From Qipengyuania intermedia (lineage in GTDB: Bacteria; Pseudomonadota; Alphaproteobacteria; Sphingomonadales; Sphingomonadaceae), in NCBI RefSeq assembly GCF_019711615.1, contig NZ_JAIGNS010000002.1:186001-250000 (forward strand): a stretch of 64,000 bases of DNA, written 5' to 3'. The translations under genes were made by a program, and so were the position numbers. Position 1 is the first letter of the stretch, and each line of letters starts with the position of its first letter. Under the pieces are notes generated by a model. The model was not told the origin of the DNA, did not search any database, and saw only the letters and a program-made list of their open reading frames with translations. Shown here one piece after another: positions 17,139 through 26,010 of the stretch.

Positions 17139-17582
17139 TCAGCGTCGGCGTGCGCGCCAAGCCTCTAAGCGGCCGAGGAGTCTTGGGGAAAGCGCTTCGA
17201 ACGAGGCCCAGCTATCGTCCACGTCGTAGAGTGACACAGCGTTTGGGAACGCCTCGCAATAATCATCAAGGTACGAACCAGCGCTACTGTGCAAGCCCTC
17301 TCCGCTACCATAATAACTCGTCGCGAACGAGTTACCCTCGTCACTCAGATCTTCATTGGTAAACTTCTCGTCGCATACACGGATGAACCATTGGGTTGGA
17401 GTAACCTCGCGCGACTTGAGGAGCGCAAGGTCTTCGGCAGTATCTTCGGTGTGATAATCACCTGCCAAACCGTTGAGGACGGCCCACGCAACGAACATTG
17501 CGATGTGTGTGGAACCAGATTCGGGGGGCAACCCGGTCGGGAAGTCACCGCCGTAGTGCCATGACGCATCATCATACTTCAT
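17139..17582 (-). CDS. DUF7832-type domain protein
   Basis: At least 147 residues, opening MKYDDASWHYGGDFP and containing ALLKSREVTPTQWFI and CDEKFTNEDL. This resembles a family of uncharacterised bacterial proteins (DUF7832) that I recognise by pattern only. ATG 17582 has a poor ribosome binding site. The same frame stays open to 17789 and encodes a Cys-rich stretch (five Cys, two as CC) upstream of the Met, so the true protein may be longer. Base composition is visibly lower in GC than its neighbours, suggesting recent acquisition. Confidence 0.6.
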   Translation of the reverse strand: MKYDDASWHYGGDFPTGLPPESGSTHIAMFVAWAVLNGLAGDYHTEDTAEDLALLKSREVTPTQWFIRVCDEKFTNEDLSDEGNSFATSYYGSGEGLHSSAGSYLDDYCEAFPNAVSLYDVDDSWASFEALSPRLLGRLEAWRARRR

Positions 17583-17845
17583 ATGCGAACATTCGCAGCA
17601 GCCCTCAAAGTCCGCAACCGGGTCGTTAGCCGACACTCGCACCTTTCCTACGTTTAGTCCTTCGTGGCAGCCTTCAAGGCATGCAAAGCCCGGACGTCCA
17701 ATTCGAGAGAGACATCTCCCGTGAGGGGCACTCCACGCTTGCGCGTGGTCGGCAATTTCTCCCCCAGGACCGTGTTCCACCCGTTCCACTCTGTAGGGCA
17801 GGCAGGGGGCAATCCTACCTGCGTCCTACAACGGGAATGGGGGGC

Positions 17846-18385
17846 TCAGGCTTCGGGCTTGAGGTACTTCTGGAAGCTCTTCCTCAGCTTCATCAGCTTG
17901 GGCGGGATGACCGCGAGGCAGTAGGGATTGCGCTGGCCTTCGCCATCCCAGTACTCCTGGTGGTAGTCTTCTGCCGGGTACCATTCGCCGGTCTCGATCG
18001 TGGTCACCGCGCTCTGCCCGGCGTGGTCGTCGTTCCAGCGCTGGATCGCCGCTTCGGCCTCTGCGCGCTGCTCGTCGTCCAAGGGGAAGATGGCGCTGCG
18101 GTACTGGGTGCCGATGTCGCCGCCCTGGCGGTTGAGCTGGGTCGGGTCGTGCGTGCCGAGGAAGACGTCGTAGAGATCGCCCAGCGCAAGCTGTTCGTCG
18201 TCGAAGGTGACGCGCACGCCTTCGGCATGGCCGGTCGTGCCGGTGCAGACCTCCTTGTAGGTGGGGTTCGGCTTGTCGCCGCCGATGTATCCGCTCTCGA
18301 CCTCGCTCACGCCGATCACGTCCTTCATCACCGCTTCGGTGCACCAGAAGCATCCGCCTGCGACAATCGCCTGTTGCTGCGCCAT
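17846..18385 (-). CDS. msrA: Peptide-methionine (S)-S-oxide reductase MsrA
   Basis: A 179-residue enzyme that reduces the S epimer of methionine sulfoxide. The active-site motif GCFWC (Cys12 catalytic) and the EVxSGYxGG block match the MsrA family. It lacks an extended C-terminal resolving-Cys tail, so recycling probably uses the Cys pair in the motif. ATG 18385 is preceded by AAGGAG at good spacing. It is far from msrB (3 kb), and the two are not co-transcribed. Confidence 0.96.
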   Translation of the reverse strand: MAQQQAIVAGGCFWCTEAVMKDVIGVSEVESGYIGGDKPNPTYKEVCTGTTGHAEGVRVTFDDEQLALGDLYDVFLGTHDPTQLNRQGGDIGTQYRSAIFPLDDEQRAEAEAAIQRWNDDHAGQSAVTTIETGEWYPAEDYHQEYWDGEGQRNPYCLAVIPPKLMKLRKSFQKYLKPEA

Positions 18386-18486
18386 ATAGTCATTCTCCTT
18401 GTTGGACTGCGAGATAGGAAGCCTCTCCCCGCTTGTCATCCTGTGCGTGTGCAGGCAGGAGGCGCGGGACAGTTTCTAGGAGAGAC

Positions 18487-19392
18487 ATGATGCGTACACT
18501 GCTTGCCGCCGCTGCCGCCGCAACCACCCTGGCGATTGCAGCGCCTGCCATTGCCGACGGTCACGGCAAGGGAGAGCACAAGGGTCATCACGCCGGTCAC
18601 GATATGGCCGAGCATGTGAAAGACACCGCCACCTTCATGAAGCACCACGGCGAGGCCCTGTCGGGTGCCATCCAGCATCCCACCCGCGCCGAGGACAGCC
18701 AGCGCGACCAATTCCGCCATCCGGCCGAAACGCTCGCCTTCTTCCACGTCGGCCCGCACATGAAGGTGGGCGAATACGCCCCCGGCGGCGGATGGTATTC
18801 GCGCCTGCTCGGCCACTATCTCGGCGGCGAGGGCGAACTGGTCGGTATCTATGCAAACCCGCTCAACGCCACCAGCGACCCGGAACGCCAAGACCGCATT
18901 CGTGCCGCAGCTGCCGGCTTCGGCGAGGAAGTGGCGGGCTATACCGGGCTATCCGCAAACAACTTCTCCGGCATGACGCTGGAGACGATCCCGGATGACC
19001 AGAAGGGCACGTTCGACCGGATACTAGTCATCCGCAGCCTCCACGGCATCACCCGCGCCGGCATTGCCGATACCGAGATCCGCGCCATGCGCGAATTGCT
19101 CAAGGACGACGGCTATCTCGGCGTGGTCCAGCACCGCGCGAAAGCCGATGCGCCGTGGTCCTATGCCAATGGCACCAAGGGGTACCTGCGCCAGCAGGAC
19201 GTCGTGGATTTCATGCGCCTCAACGGCTTCGACCTCGTCGCTTCGAGCGAGATCAACGCCAACCCCTTGGATAGTGCCGACCATGAAGGCGGCGTGTGGG
19301 AAATGCCCCCGGTCCAGAGCACCAAGCGCGCCGATCTCGCCGATAAGGGCGAGAGCGACCGCATGACGCTCCTGTTCAAGAAGCGCCCCTGA
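18487..19392 (+). CDS. Exported class I SAM-dependent methyltransferase-like protein (COG4798 type)
   Basis: A 301-residue protein with a clear signal peptide (MMRTLLAAAAAATTLAIAAPAIAD) and then a His/Gly-rich stretch. A Rossmann-like domain has the motif VGEYAPGGGWYSRLL, in the position of the SAM-binding loop. Homologues I know of are annotated as putative methyltransferases, although SAM is not expected in the periplasm, so the activity is doubtful. AGGAG lies just before the ATG (18487; a second ATG at 18490 is equivalent). aguB follows after eight bases, so they are probably one transcript. Confidence 0.8.
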   Translation: MMRTLLAAAAAATTLAIAAPAIADGHGKGEHKGHHAGHDMAEHVKDTATFMKHHGEALSGAIQHPTRAEDSQRDQFRHPAETLAFFHVGPHMKVGEYAPGGGWYSRLLGHYLGGEGELVGIYANPLNATSDPERQDRIRAAAAGFGEEVAGYTGLSANNFSGMTLETIPDDQKGTFDRILVIRSLHGITRAGIADTEIRAMRELLKDDGYLGVVQHRAKADAPWSYANGTKGYLRQQDVVDFMRLNGFDLVASSEINANPLDSADHEGGVWEMPPVQSTKRADLADKGESDRMTLLFKKRP

Positions 19393-19400
19393 GACCCGCC

Positions 19401-20276
19401 ATGCGCCAGCTGACCGTCGCCGTCCTCCAGCTTGCCCTTGCCCGCAAGGACGAGAGCGAGAACGTGGCCGCCGTGGCCGCGCTCGTGGAGGAGGCGGCAG
19501 GCAAGGGCGCGCAGGTGATCCTGCCGCCCGAGCTGTTTGCCGGCGAGTACTTCTGCCGCGAAGAGGACGAAGCGCTGTTCGCCCGCGCGCGCCCGACGGC
19601 GGAGCATCCCTCGGTCCTCGCCATGCAGGAGCTGGCGGCGAAGCTGCAGGTGGCGATCCCGACCAGCTATTTCGAGCGCGACGGGCACCACTATTACAAC
19701 ACGCTGGCAATGATCGGCACCGATGGCACCATCATGGGGACATATCGAAAGAGCCACATCCCCGATGGCCCGGGGTACGAAGAAAAGTACTATTTCCGGC
19801 CCGGGAACGACGGGTTCAAGGTTTGGAACGTGCCCTGCAGCGGCGGAACTGCCCGGATCGGCGTCGGTATCTGCTGGGACCAGTGGTATCCCGAATGCGC
19901 CCGCGTCATGGCGCTCAAGGGTGCCGAAGTCCTGCTCTATCCCACGGCGATCGGCTCCGAGCCATACGATGCCGATCTCGACACCAGCCGCATGTGGCGG
20001 CGGGCCATGATCGGCCATGCCGTGTCGAACTGCATGCCCGTCGCCGCGGCGAACCGGATCGGCCACGAAGGGCCGGTTGATCGCCAGCAAAGCTTCTACG
20101 GCCACAGCTTTATCAGCGACGAGTGGGGCGACCTGCTGGAGCAATACGGGCGCGACGAGGACGGGGTGCTGGTAGCGACGCTCGACCTCGACCGCGCCGC
20201 GACGCATCGTGCGGGAATGGGCTTTTTCCGCGATCGCAGGCCGCAGCTCTATTCACGGATTTGCGAGGACATCTGA
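19401..20276 (+). CDS. aguB: N-carbamoylputrescine amidase
   Basis: A 291-residue nitrilase-superfamily enzyme that hydrolyses N-carbamoylputrescine to putrescine, CO2 and ammonia in the agmatine route. The Glu-Lys-Cys triad is visible: Glu in LPPELFAGEYF, Lys in YRKSHIPDGPGY and Cys in GICWDQWYPE. The length and the CWDQWYPE block are specific for AguB rather than other nitrilases. The partner agmatine deiminase (aguA) is not in the window. Confidence 0.93.
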   Translation: MRQLTVAVLQLALARKDESENVAAVAALVEEAAGKGAQVILPPELFAGEYFCREEDEALFARARPTAEHPSVLAMQELAAKLQVAIPTSYFERDGHHYYNTLAMIGTDGTIMGTYRKSHIPDGPGYEEKYYFRPGNDGFKVWNVPCSGGTARIGVGICWDQWYPECARVMALKGAEVLLYPTAIGSEPYDADLDTSRMWRRAMIGHAVSNCMPVAAANRIGHEGPVDRQQSFYGHSFISDEWGDLLEQYGRDEDGVLVATLDLDRAATHRAGMGFFRDRRPQLYSRICEDI

Positions 20277-20278
20277 CC

Positions 20279-20701
20279 TTGGGCGATGGGGGCATCGACC
20301 AGGGTCAGCTTGACCGCCTGTTCACCTCCGCGCTCGAAGCGGCGGTGGCCCGGATCGAAAAGGACGGCCACTTCTTCCCGCTGATCTTCGAATTGCGGGC
20401 GAGCGGGATCATCCACAATCTGGCCGTGCTCGACCTCGCACCCATCGACGGGAAGGAGGGGGTGCAGGATCGCCTCGCCGCCCTGCTTCGTCCCCGCGCG
20501 GAAACCGGATTGATCCATGCGGCTGCCATCGTCACGCACCGTGTCTCCGAAAAGGACTTCTGCGTGCAGATGCGAGCGGCCAATTACAGCCAGGATATCG
20601 AGGTTCCGTTCGAGATCGGGATCGAAGGTCTCATCAAGCGTCGGCGCCGCGTCACGCTCGGTGACTTCTCCGCCAAGGCAGCGCCCAATGCGATCTTCTA
20701 A
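20279..20701 (+). CDS. Hypothetical protein between aguB and folK
   Basis: A 140-residue, soluble-looking protein with no signal peptide or membrane segment and no motif I recognise. The likely start is TTG at 20279, two bases after the aguB stop, with GAGG about ten bases upstream; no in-frame ATG exists near the beginning. The C-terminus overlaps folK by 14 bases. Coding signal (codon bias, absence of stops) supports it as a real gene translated with aguB and folK. Confidence 0.6.
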   Translation: MGDGGIDQGQLDRLFTSALEAAVARIEKDGHFFPLIFELRASGIIHNLAVLDLAPIDGKEGVQDRLAALLRPRAETGLIHAAAIVTHRVSEKDFCVQMRAANYSQDIEVPFEIGIEGLIKRRRRVTLGDFSAKAAPNAIF

Positions 20702-21185
20702 GTCGAACGGCCCGCAACACCGCTATCTCATCGCGCTTGGATCGAACATGCGTGTTCCAGGGGTCGGTGGACCGAGGCGGGTCCTGCAAACAGTGCGAAC
20801 GGATATCGAAGGGGCAGGGTTACATCTCGAGAGCTTCTCGCCGATCATACGCAGCCGCCCGATCGGCCCCTCGCAGCGCCAATACGCCAATGCTGCGGCA
20901 GTAGTGGCTTGCGATGACGAGCCCAGGCAAGTTCTGCTCAAGCTGCAGGGAATAGAGAGCAATTACCGCCGCCGGCGGACAGGGCCCCCATGGCGACGGC
21001 GGCAACTCGATCTCGACATCATCCTGTGGAGCGGCGGAGCGTGGGCGTCGCCGGACCTCGCCATACCGCACCCCCTGTTCCGCCAACGCAGCTTCGTATT
21101 GCAGCCTGCAGCAACGATTGCTCCGCGTTGGCGCGATCCGCTTACCGGGCTGACGTTGCGCCAGCTTGCGGCGCGCGCGTCTTGA
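20688..21185 (+). CDS. folK: 2-amino-4-hydroxy-6-hydroxymethyldihydropteridine pyrophosphokinase
   Basis: A 165-residue enzyme that transfers pyrophosphate from ATP to the pterin in folate synthesis. It opens YLIALGSNMR and has the HPPK signature region RRRRTGPPWRRRQLDLDII, where Arg/Asp residues bind ATP-magnesium. IPHPLFRQRSFVLQP near the C-terminus is also typical. The start at 20688 lies inside the end of the preceding gene. It converges on and overlaps the acetyltransferase gene by 44 bases. Confidence 0.93.
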   Translation: MRSSKSNGPQHRYLIALGSNMRVPGVGGPRRVLQTVRTDIEGAGLHLESFSPIIRSRPIGPSQRQYANAAAVVACDDEPRQVLLKLQGIESNYRRRRTGPPWRRRQLDLDIILWSGGAWASPDLAIPHPLFRQRSFVLQPAATIAPRWRDPLTGLTLRQLAARAS

Positions 21186-21723
21186 GGGCGGTGGCGGGAT
21201 TTCCCGAATAGACGGTCCACCGCTCGGTGTCCGTAAACAGAACGCCCCTTGCGGCGAGCACCGATCCCTCTGCCATGGACACCCTCGGCCCGACGAAGGC
21301 TTCGGCGGCGACCCAGCAGGAAGAGCCGATTTCGATAGGCGCAAGAACCAGTTGGAAGTCAGGATCCTCGATGTCGTGGGTGCCGGCACACAAATGCGCG
21401 CGCTGCGATATGATCGAACGCTCGCCGATCGCGACCCGGCCCTGGTTGTAGATGATGGCGCCGGGACCGATCAGGACGCCTGCGCCGCACCTCAGATTGC
21501 CCGGCCACCATATTCGCGCGCTCGCATGGACCCGGCACTTCGGACCCAGCCTGGCGCCGAAGCAGCGCAAGAGGAAAGCGCGCCATCCATGCAGCGGCGG
21601 CGGCGTCCAGCGCGCAAACAGGAACCAGGAGGCCGTCCATATCGCGCGAAGAACGCGTGAGCGGAGCGGGAAAGATGGCCCTCCGTCACGGCTTCGAGCG
21701 GTTCGGGCGTCGAGGGGTTCCAA
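21142..21723 (-). CDS. WcaF-type putative colanic acid/exopolysaccharide O-acetyltransferase
   Basis: About 193 residues of a left-handed beta-helix (hexapeptide repeat) acyltransferase. It opens PLDARTARSRDGGPSFPLRSR, typical of the WcaF-like family, and carries repeated hexapeptides such as IGPGAI, IGERSI and VGPRVS plus the HDIEDPDF catalytic-region His. It probably acetylates a polysaccharide precursor from acetyl-CoA. TTG at 21723 has GGAG ten bases upstream and fits the family N-terminus; ATG 21816 in the same frame would add 31 residues without similarity. Confidence 0.8.
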   Translation of the reverse strand: MEPLDARTARSRDGGPSFPLRSRVLRAIWTASWFLFARWTPPPLHGWRAFLLRCFGARLGPKCRVHASARIWWPGNLRCGAGVLIGPGAIIYNQGRVAIGERSIISQRAHLCAGTHDIEDPDFQLVLAPIEIGSSCWVAAEAFVGPRVSMAEGSVLAARGVLFTDTERWTVYSGNPATALKTRAPQAGATSAR

Positions 21724-21836
21724 GCTGTATTCGCTCCATCTGCCTGCCGTGCAACGGCTTAAATTGCGCTCCGGTTGATGACAGGAGAAACCATGCTTGA
21801 CCACCCGCGATAGCATGCCTAGGTGGCCCTCGTGGT

Positions 21837-21913
<77 letters not shown>

Positions 21914-22035
21914 CCCTTTCCCTTACCTCTGGCAAAACTCTCCAACGGCGCGGACGAAGGCCCCGAGGCCACGTGGTTGGGCCAGGCTTGGCCGATGGGC
22001 TTTGCCTTCCGGCCAAGCGCACTAAAAAGGCCCGC

Positions 22036-22413
22036 ATGAAACGATCGCGGATCTTGCAGGCCGGAGCCGAGGCGCTTGCTGTTGGCGGGATCGCCGATCT
22101 CGAGCTCAACCATATCGTTGCCACGGTCGGCCTCAAGCCTTCCAGCCTGCGGTATTATTTCAATAACCGCGAGGCGCTGGCCGAGGCCATCCTCGTCATC
22201 AACCTCATCGGGCTTGGCCTCGGGCCTACCATGGTCGGTGTCCTCTCGGATTATTTCGCGCCAGAGTACGGGCAGGAGTCTCTCTGGCAGGCTCTATTCG
22301 GTATCGCTTGCGCAACCCCGGCTGCCACTTTCTGCTATTGGCGTGCCGCCAAGTGCCTGGAGAAGCAGTGGCCGCATCGCGCCTCGCCGCAGGTCGAGGC
22401 CACTAACGCCTGA
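22036..22413 (+). pseudogene. Deletion chimera: TetR DNA-binding domain fused in frame to the C-terminus of an MFS transporter
   Basis: The 125-residue frame has two unrelated halves. Residues 1 to ~53 are a TetR-family helix-turn-helix (SRILQAGAEALAV, then PSSLRYYFNNREALAEA). From about residue 55 (22195-22200) it becomes the end of a spinster-like MFS transporter (NLIGLGLGPTMVGVLSDYFAPEYG, a last transmembrane helix and a charged tail). The simplest reading is that a regulator and a neighbouring transporter were fused by an internal deletion. It lies 122 bases after tRNA-Lys. It remains open, so a short DNA-binding membrane protein could still be made. Confidence 0.75.
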
Positions 22414-22419
22414 TCACAT

Positions 22420-22983
22420 TCAACGCGCGTTTTCAGCGTCGAGTTCGGTTTTGCGGTCGATATCGACGAGCATATCTGCGTTCGCCGGCGCGATCATGGC
22501 CGCGTCACGAGATGCCAGAATGCGGGCGCCTCGATCTCCGTCGAGTTGACGCAGATCCTCGAAAGCCGATTTGTCGAAACCTGCAGGACAACCTGCCATG
22601 CCATCGGGTTGCCGGGTGAAGAGTGATCCAGTAGCATCGGCGAGTGCTCGCAAGTGCGACGGGGGCACCCTGGGCATATCCGCAAGGGCGATGACGACGC
22701 GGTCGTGCACCTGCGCCGCCGCGATTCCCGCCGCGATCGAGGTGCCCATGCCGCGCTCTGCCTCGGCATTTACCACGCAATTCCACCGGGCGCCCGGCTT
22801 GATCGAACTGCGAGGTGACGTGACGATATAGAGATCGCGAAATCCCGCCTCTTCGGCTGCCTGCGCAGCCCATGTCCACAGCGGCTGCCCCTTGAAGATG
22901 GCCGAGAGCTTGTCGCCGCCAAACCTTTCGCTGCGACCTGCAGCGAGCAGGATGAGTGCGACGCCGGGATCAGGCGGCTTCAT
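22420..22983 (-). CDS. MobA-like molybdenum cofactor nucleotidyltransferase (MocA type)
   Basis: A 187-residue protein with the nucleotidyltransferase opening LILLAAGRSERFGGDKL and an acidic metal site in ALADMPRVPP. Such proteins attach CMP (MocA) or GMP (MobA) to molybdopterin. Position at the end of an aldehyde oxidoreductase operon argues for MocA, which makes the MCD form that this enzyme family uses. ATG 22983 lies inside the end of the xdhC-like gene (14-base overlap). Confidence 0.85.
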   Translation of the reverse strand: MKPPDPGVALILLAAGRSERFGGDKLSAIFKGQPLWTWAAQAAEEAGFRDLYIVTSPRSSIKPGARWNCVVNAEAERGMGTSIAAGIAAAQVHDRVVIALADMPRVPPSHLRALADATGSLFTRQPDGMAGCPAGFDKSAFEDLRQLDGDRGARILASRDAAMIAPANADMLVDIDRKTELDAENAR

Positions 22984-23821
22984 GCAGTCTTTCGTATTGG
23001 GCGACGACTTCACCCAGAGCGGAGAGGGCAAGCGCCTGGGGCGTCTTGCAGGACGGGATCATGCCCAGAGGACTGTGGATGCGCGCGACCTGCTCTTCCG
23101 CCAGGCCGCGGCGCGCCAGCCCGAGCGTACGCGCGATTCGGGCATTTTCTCCGCCTTGCGCACCGATGTAGAAGGCGTCGGAAGCAAGCGCCTGTTCGAG
23201 TAGGGGCAATTCCCACTCGTGATCGTGGAACAGGAACAGGCAGGCCGTCCAGCGGTCGGCCCGGAAATCGCTTGCACCTTGTCCGAGATGGAGAACCGAC
23301 TTGTCGTAGGGCATTAGCTCGATCCCGAGTGCCTTGGATAAGGCTTCGAGAGATTCCAGCTCGGGCCCTTCGCCGAAGACGGTAATGCGCAGCGAAGGCA
23401 GGTAGCGGCGCTCGGAAAGCAGTCCGTTGGCAGGCAAAACGATGCTCGCCGGAGCGCGTTGCTCCAGCCCCTCCATAGCCTTACGGCATGCGGTGCGATC
23501 GGGATCCGGGTCGACGAGGATGTCGAGACCGCCGCCGCATGGCAGGCGGAAATCGATTGTGTCCGAGCCGGCGCCGTAACGGATGACCTCCGGCTTGCTG
23601 GCCTTGAGTATGTCGGCGGCCAATTGCGCCTCAAGGCAACCGTCAGCCAGGCTGCCAATGGTCGAACCATCGGGCAGCACTGCCAGTTGCGCGCCTATCC
23701 TGCGAGAGAAACTTCCCTCGATCCCCACGATTGTACAAAGACCCACGCCCGGTCTGCAAGCAGCAGCCAGCGCTTCGTGATCGGCGCTGCGGGGGGCAAT
23801 CCCGGAAACTAGGTCGAGCAT
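22970..23821 (-). CDS. XdhC/PaoD-family molybdenum enzyme maturation factor
   Basis: A 283-residue protein with an XdhC-type N-terminal domain (GIEGSFSRRIGAQLAVLPDG, SLADGCLEAQLAAD) and a Rossmann C-terminal domain (HDHEWELPLLEQAL, IGAQGGENARI). XdhC/PaoD binds the molybdenum cofactor, helps its sulfuration and inserts it into the target enzyme. ATG 23821 shares a base with the upstream stop (TGATG). In E. coli the equivalent paoD follows paoC, as here. Confidence 0.9.
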   Translation of the reverse strand: MLDLVSGIAPRSADHEALAAACRPGVGLCTIVGIEGSFSRRIGAQLAVLPDGSTIGSLADGCLEAQLAADILKASKPEVIRYGAGSDTIDFRLPCGGGLDILVDPDPDRTACRKAMEGLEQRAPASIVLPANGLLSERRYLPSLRITVFGEGPELESLEALSKALGIELMPYDKSVLHLGQGASDFRADRWTACLFLFHDHEWELPLLEQALASDAFYIGAQGGENARIARTLGLARRGLAEEQVARIHSPLGMIPSCKTPQALALSALGEVVAQYERLHEAA

Positions 23822-26010
23822 CAGTCTGGCATCGCCGCCAGCACGCGGTCGGGCGTCATCGGATAGTCGAAAATACGCGCGCCGCAGGCATTGTAGATCG
23901 CGTTCGCAATCGCAGCCGCTCCGCCGCACATGCCGAGTTCGCCAATGCCCTTCGCCTGGATCGGGCTGGCCGCCGGATCGCGCTCCTCGACAAGGACTAC
24001 CTCAAGGTCGGGAACGTCGCGATGGACAGGGACGTGATATTCGGCGAGGTCGCAATTCACCAGGTGCCCGTCGCGCGGATCGAATTCCAGCGCTTCGGTC
24101 AGGGCCACCCCGATGCTCCATGTTATTCCGCCAAGGCATTGCGAGCGAGCGGTCTTGTGGTTTAGCACACGGCCGAACCCGAAGGCACCCAGCATCCGGT
24201 CGACGCGGGTTTCGCCCGTGAAACGGTTGACCCTGACCTGCGCAAAGAACGCGCCAAAGCCCGAGGCGGTGAAATCGTCTTTGATGTCGCCCGGCTCGTA
24301 ATGCCCTTCGCGGGACAAGTCGTTGCCATCGAGCAACGAGACCAGGTTTTCTCCCGAGGCGGCTTTCCCGTCCTTCAGTTCGAGTTCGGCTTCATCGACA
24401 CCGAGGCGCTGGCCGAGTTCTTCGCGGATCGCCTTGCACGCAATGTAAACCGCCGATCCGATCGAAGCCGCACCCCAGCTGCCGCCAGATCCCGGCCCGC
24501 GCGGATGCTTCGTATCGCCCAATTCGACCAGCACTTGGGCCGGATCGAGGCCCAGCATTTCCCCGGCAAGCTGGGCGAGGATCGTGTAGGTTCCCGTGCC
24601 GATATCCGTCATGTCCGTTTCGACGACGGCACTGCCATCGGCTTTCAGCGTGACGCGTGCCGTGGCCTCGGCGATGTTGTGGACGCGTGCGGCGCTCGCC
24701 ATGCCGGTGCCCACCCACCACTCGCCCTCGCACGTATGGCGCGGGCTGCGGGGGCCGCTGTCCCAACCGAACGCTTCGGCCCCTTGCTTGAGGCACTCGG
24801 CCAGCTTGTGCGACGAGAAGGGCAGGCCCTCTTCCGGGTCTTCTTCGGGAATGTTTTTCAGGCGAAGTTCGACCGGGTCGATACCCGCTTTCTCCGCCAG
24901 CACATCCATGGCCCCTTCGAGCGCGGGCATGCCGACCGCCTCGCCCGGCGCCCTGACCGATCCCGCAGTCATGCGGTGAATCCGCGCGACTTCGAGCATC
25001 AGGTCACGGTTCTCGCCGCCATAAAGGAAGTGCGAGGATTGCAGGACCGGCTCTGCAAATGTTTCTCCGGGCAAGTTGGAGACTAGCGCGTGATGACCGA
25101 AGCCGATCAGCTTGCCGCTCTCATCGGCCGCCAGCCGCAGACGCTGTTTCGTTTCCGAACGGCGCATCACGCATTGGAACACCTGTTGCCGGGACAGGAC
25201 GACGCGCACCGGCCGCCCGACTTCCTTGGCGGCGATGGCCGCAGCGACGACATCTTCGCTGACGCCTAGTTTCGACCCAAATCCGCCACCCACGAAGCGC
25301 GAAACGAGGCGGATGTTCTCCTCTTCCATCCCCAGCGCATCAGCCAGCTCGCTGATATTGTAATTCAGCATCTGCAGCGAAGCGTAAACGGTCAGCTTGT
25401 CGCCGTCCCATTGCGCAATGGAAGCGTGTGGTTCCATTGCCGCCGAGGCATGCCCCTTGGTCGTGTAGGCAACGTCCACCGAATGGGCGGCAGTCGCCAT
25501 GGCGTGTTCGAGGTCGCCCTGCCTTACGGTTTCATCCTCTTGCTCTTCCCCATCGACGGCTTGCGGATCGAGCGGAGCATCGGGATCTTCGCGATATTCG
25601 ACACCGAGATGCTTTGCTGCATCGCGAGCCTGTTCGAAGGTTTCTGCCACGACCAGGGCGATAGGCTGCCCCCAGTAACAAACCGTGCCCGGTTCCTGCT
25701 GCGGCGCCTCGTCGGCGGTGCCTTGGGCAGCGCGGGTGGTCATCGCGGGATCGTCGATCACGGCAAGCACGCCCGGCATCGAAAGCACCGCATCCTTGTC
25801 GATCGAGAGGACCTTGCCCCGTGTGATCGTCGATGTGACGAGCACGCCTTCGGCGCAATCGGTTATCGGATATTCGGCAGAATAAGGGGCGGTGCCGGTC
25901 ACCTTGGCCATGCCTTCGACGCGGGGGAGAGGCTTGCCGAGCACGCCCTGTTTCATCCCGTCGAGGCGGTTGCTGTCGTCCGGCTTATCTTGCTTGAAAT
26001 GTACGGTCAT
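23821..26010 (-). CDS. paoC: Aldehyde oxidoreductase molybdenum-binding subunit PaoC
   Basis: A 729-residue large subunit of a xanthine-oxidase-family enzyme that oxidises aldehydes to acids. Length and sequence pattern follow E. coli PaoC: an N-terminal a/b hammerhead domain ([24 protein letters not shown]), molybdopterin-contact motifs ([25 protein letters not shown]) and the catalytic Glu691 in KGIGELG near the C-terminus. It overlaps paoB by four bases (ATGA). There is no signal peptide. Confidence 0.93.
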   Translation of the reverse strand: MTVHFKQDKPDDSNRLDGMKQGVLGKPLPRVEGMAKVTGTAPYSAEYPITDCAEGVLVTSTITRGKVLSIDKDAVLSMPGVLAVIDDPAMTTRAAQGTADEAPQQEPGTVCYWGQPIALVVAETFEQARDAAKHLGVEYREDPDAPLDPQAVDGEEQEDETVRQGDLEHAMATAAHSVDVAYTTKGHASAAMEPHASIAQWDGDKLTVYASLQMLNYNISELADALGMEEENIRLVSRFVGGGFGSKLGVSEDVVAAAIAAKEVGRPVRVVLSRQQVFQCVMRRSETKQRLRLAADESGKLIGFGHHALVSNLPGETFAEPVLQSSHFLYGGENRDLMLEVARIHRMTAGSVRAPGEAVGMPALEGAMDVLAEKAGIDPVELRLKNIPEEDPEEGLPFSSHKLAECLKQGAEAFGWDSGPRSPRHTCEGEWWVGTGMASAARVHNIAEATARVTLKADGSAVVETDMTDIGTGTYTILAQLAGEMLGLDPAQVLVELGDTKHPRGPGSGGSWGAASIGSAVYIACKAIREELGQRLGVDEAELELKDGKAASGENLVSLLDGNDLSREGHYEPGDIKDDFTASGFGAFFAQVRVNRFTGETRVDRMLGAFGFGRVLNHKTARSQCLGGITWSIGVALTEALEFDPRDGHLVNCDLAEYHVPVHRDVPDLEVVLVEERDPAASPIQAKGIGELGMCGGAAAIANAIYNACGARIFDYPMTPDRVLAAMPD

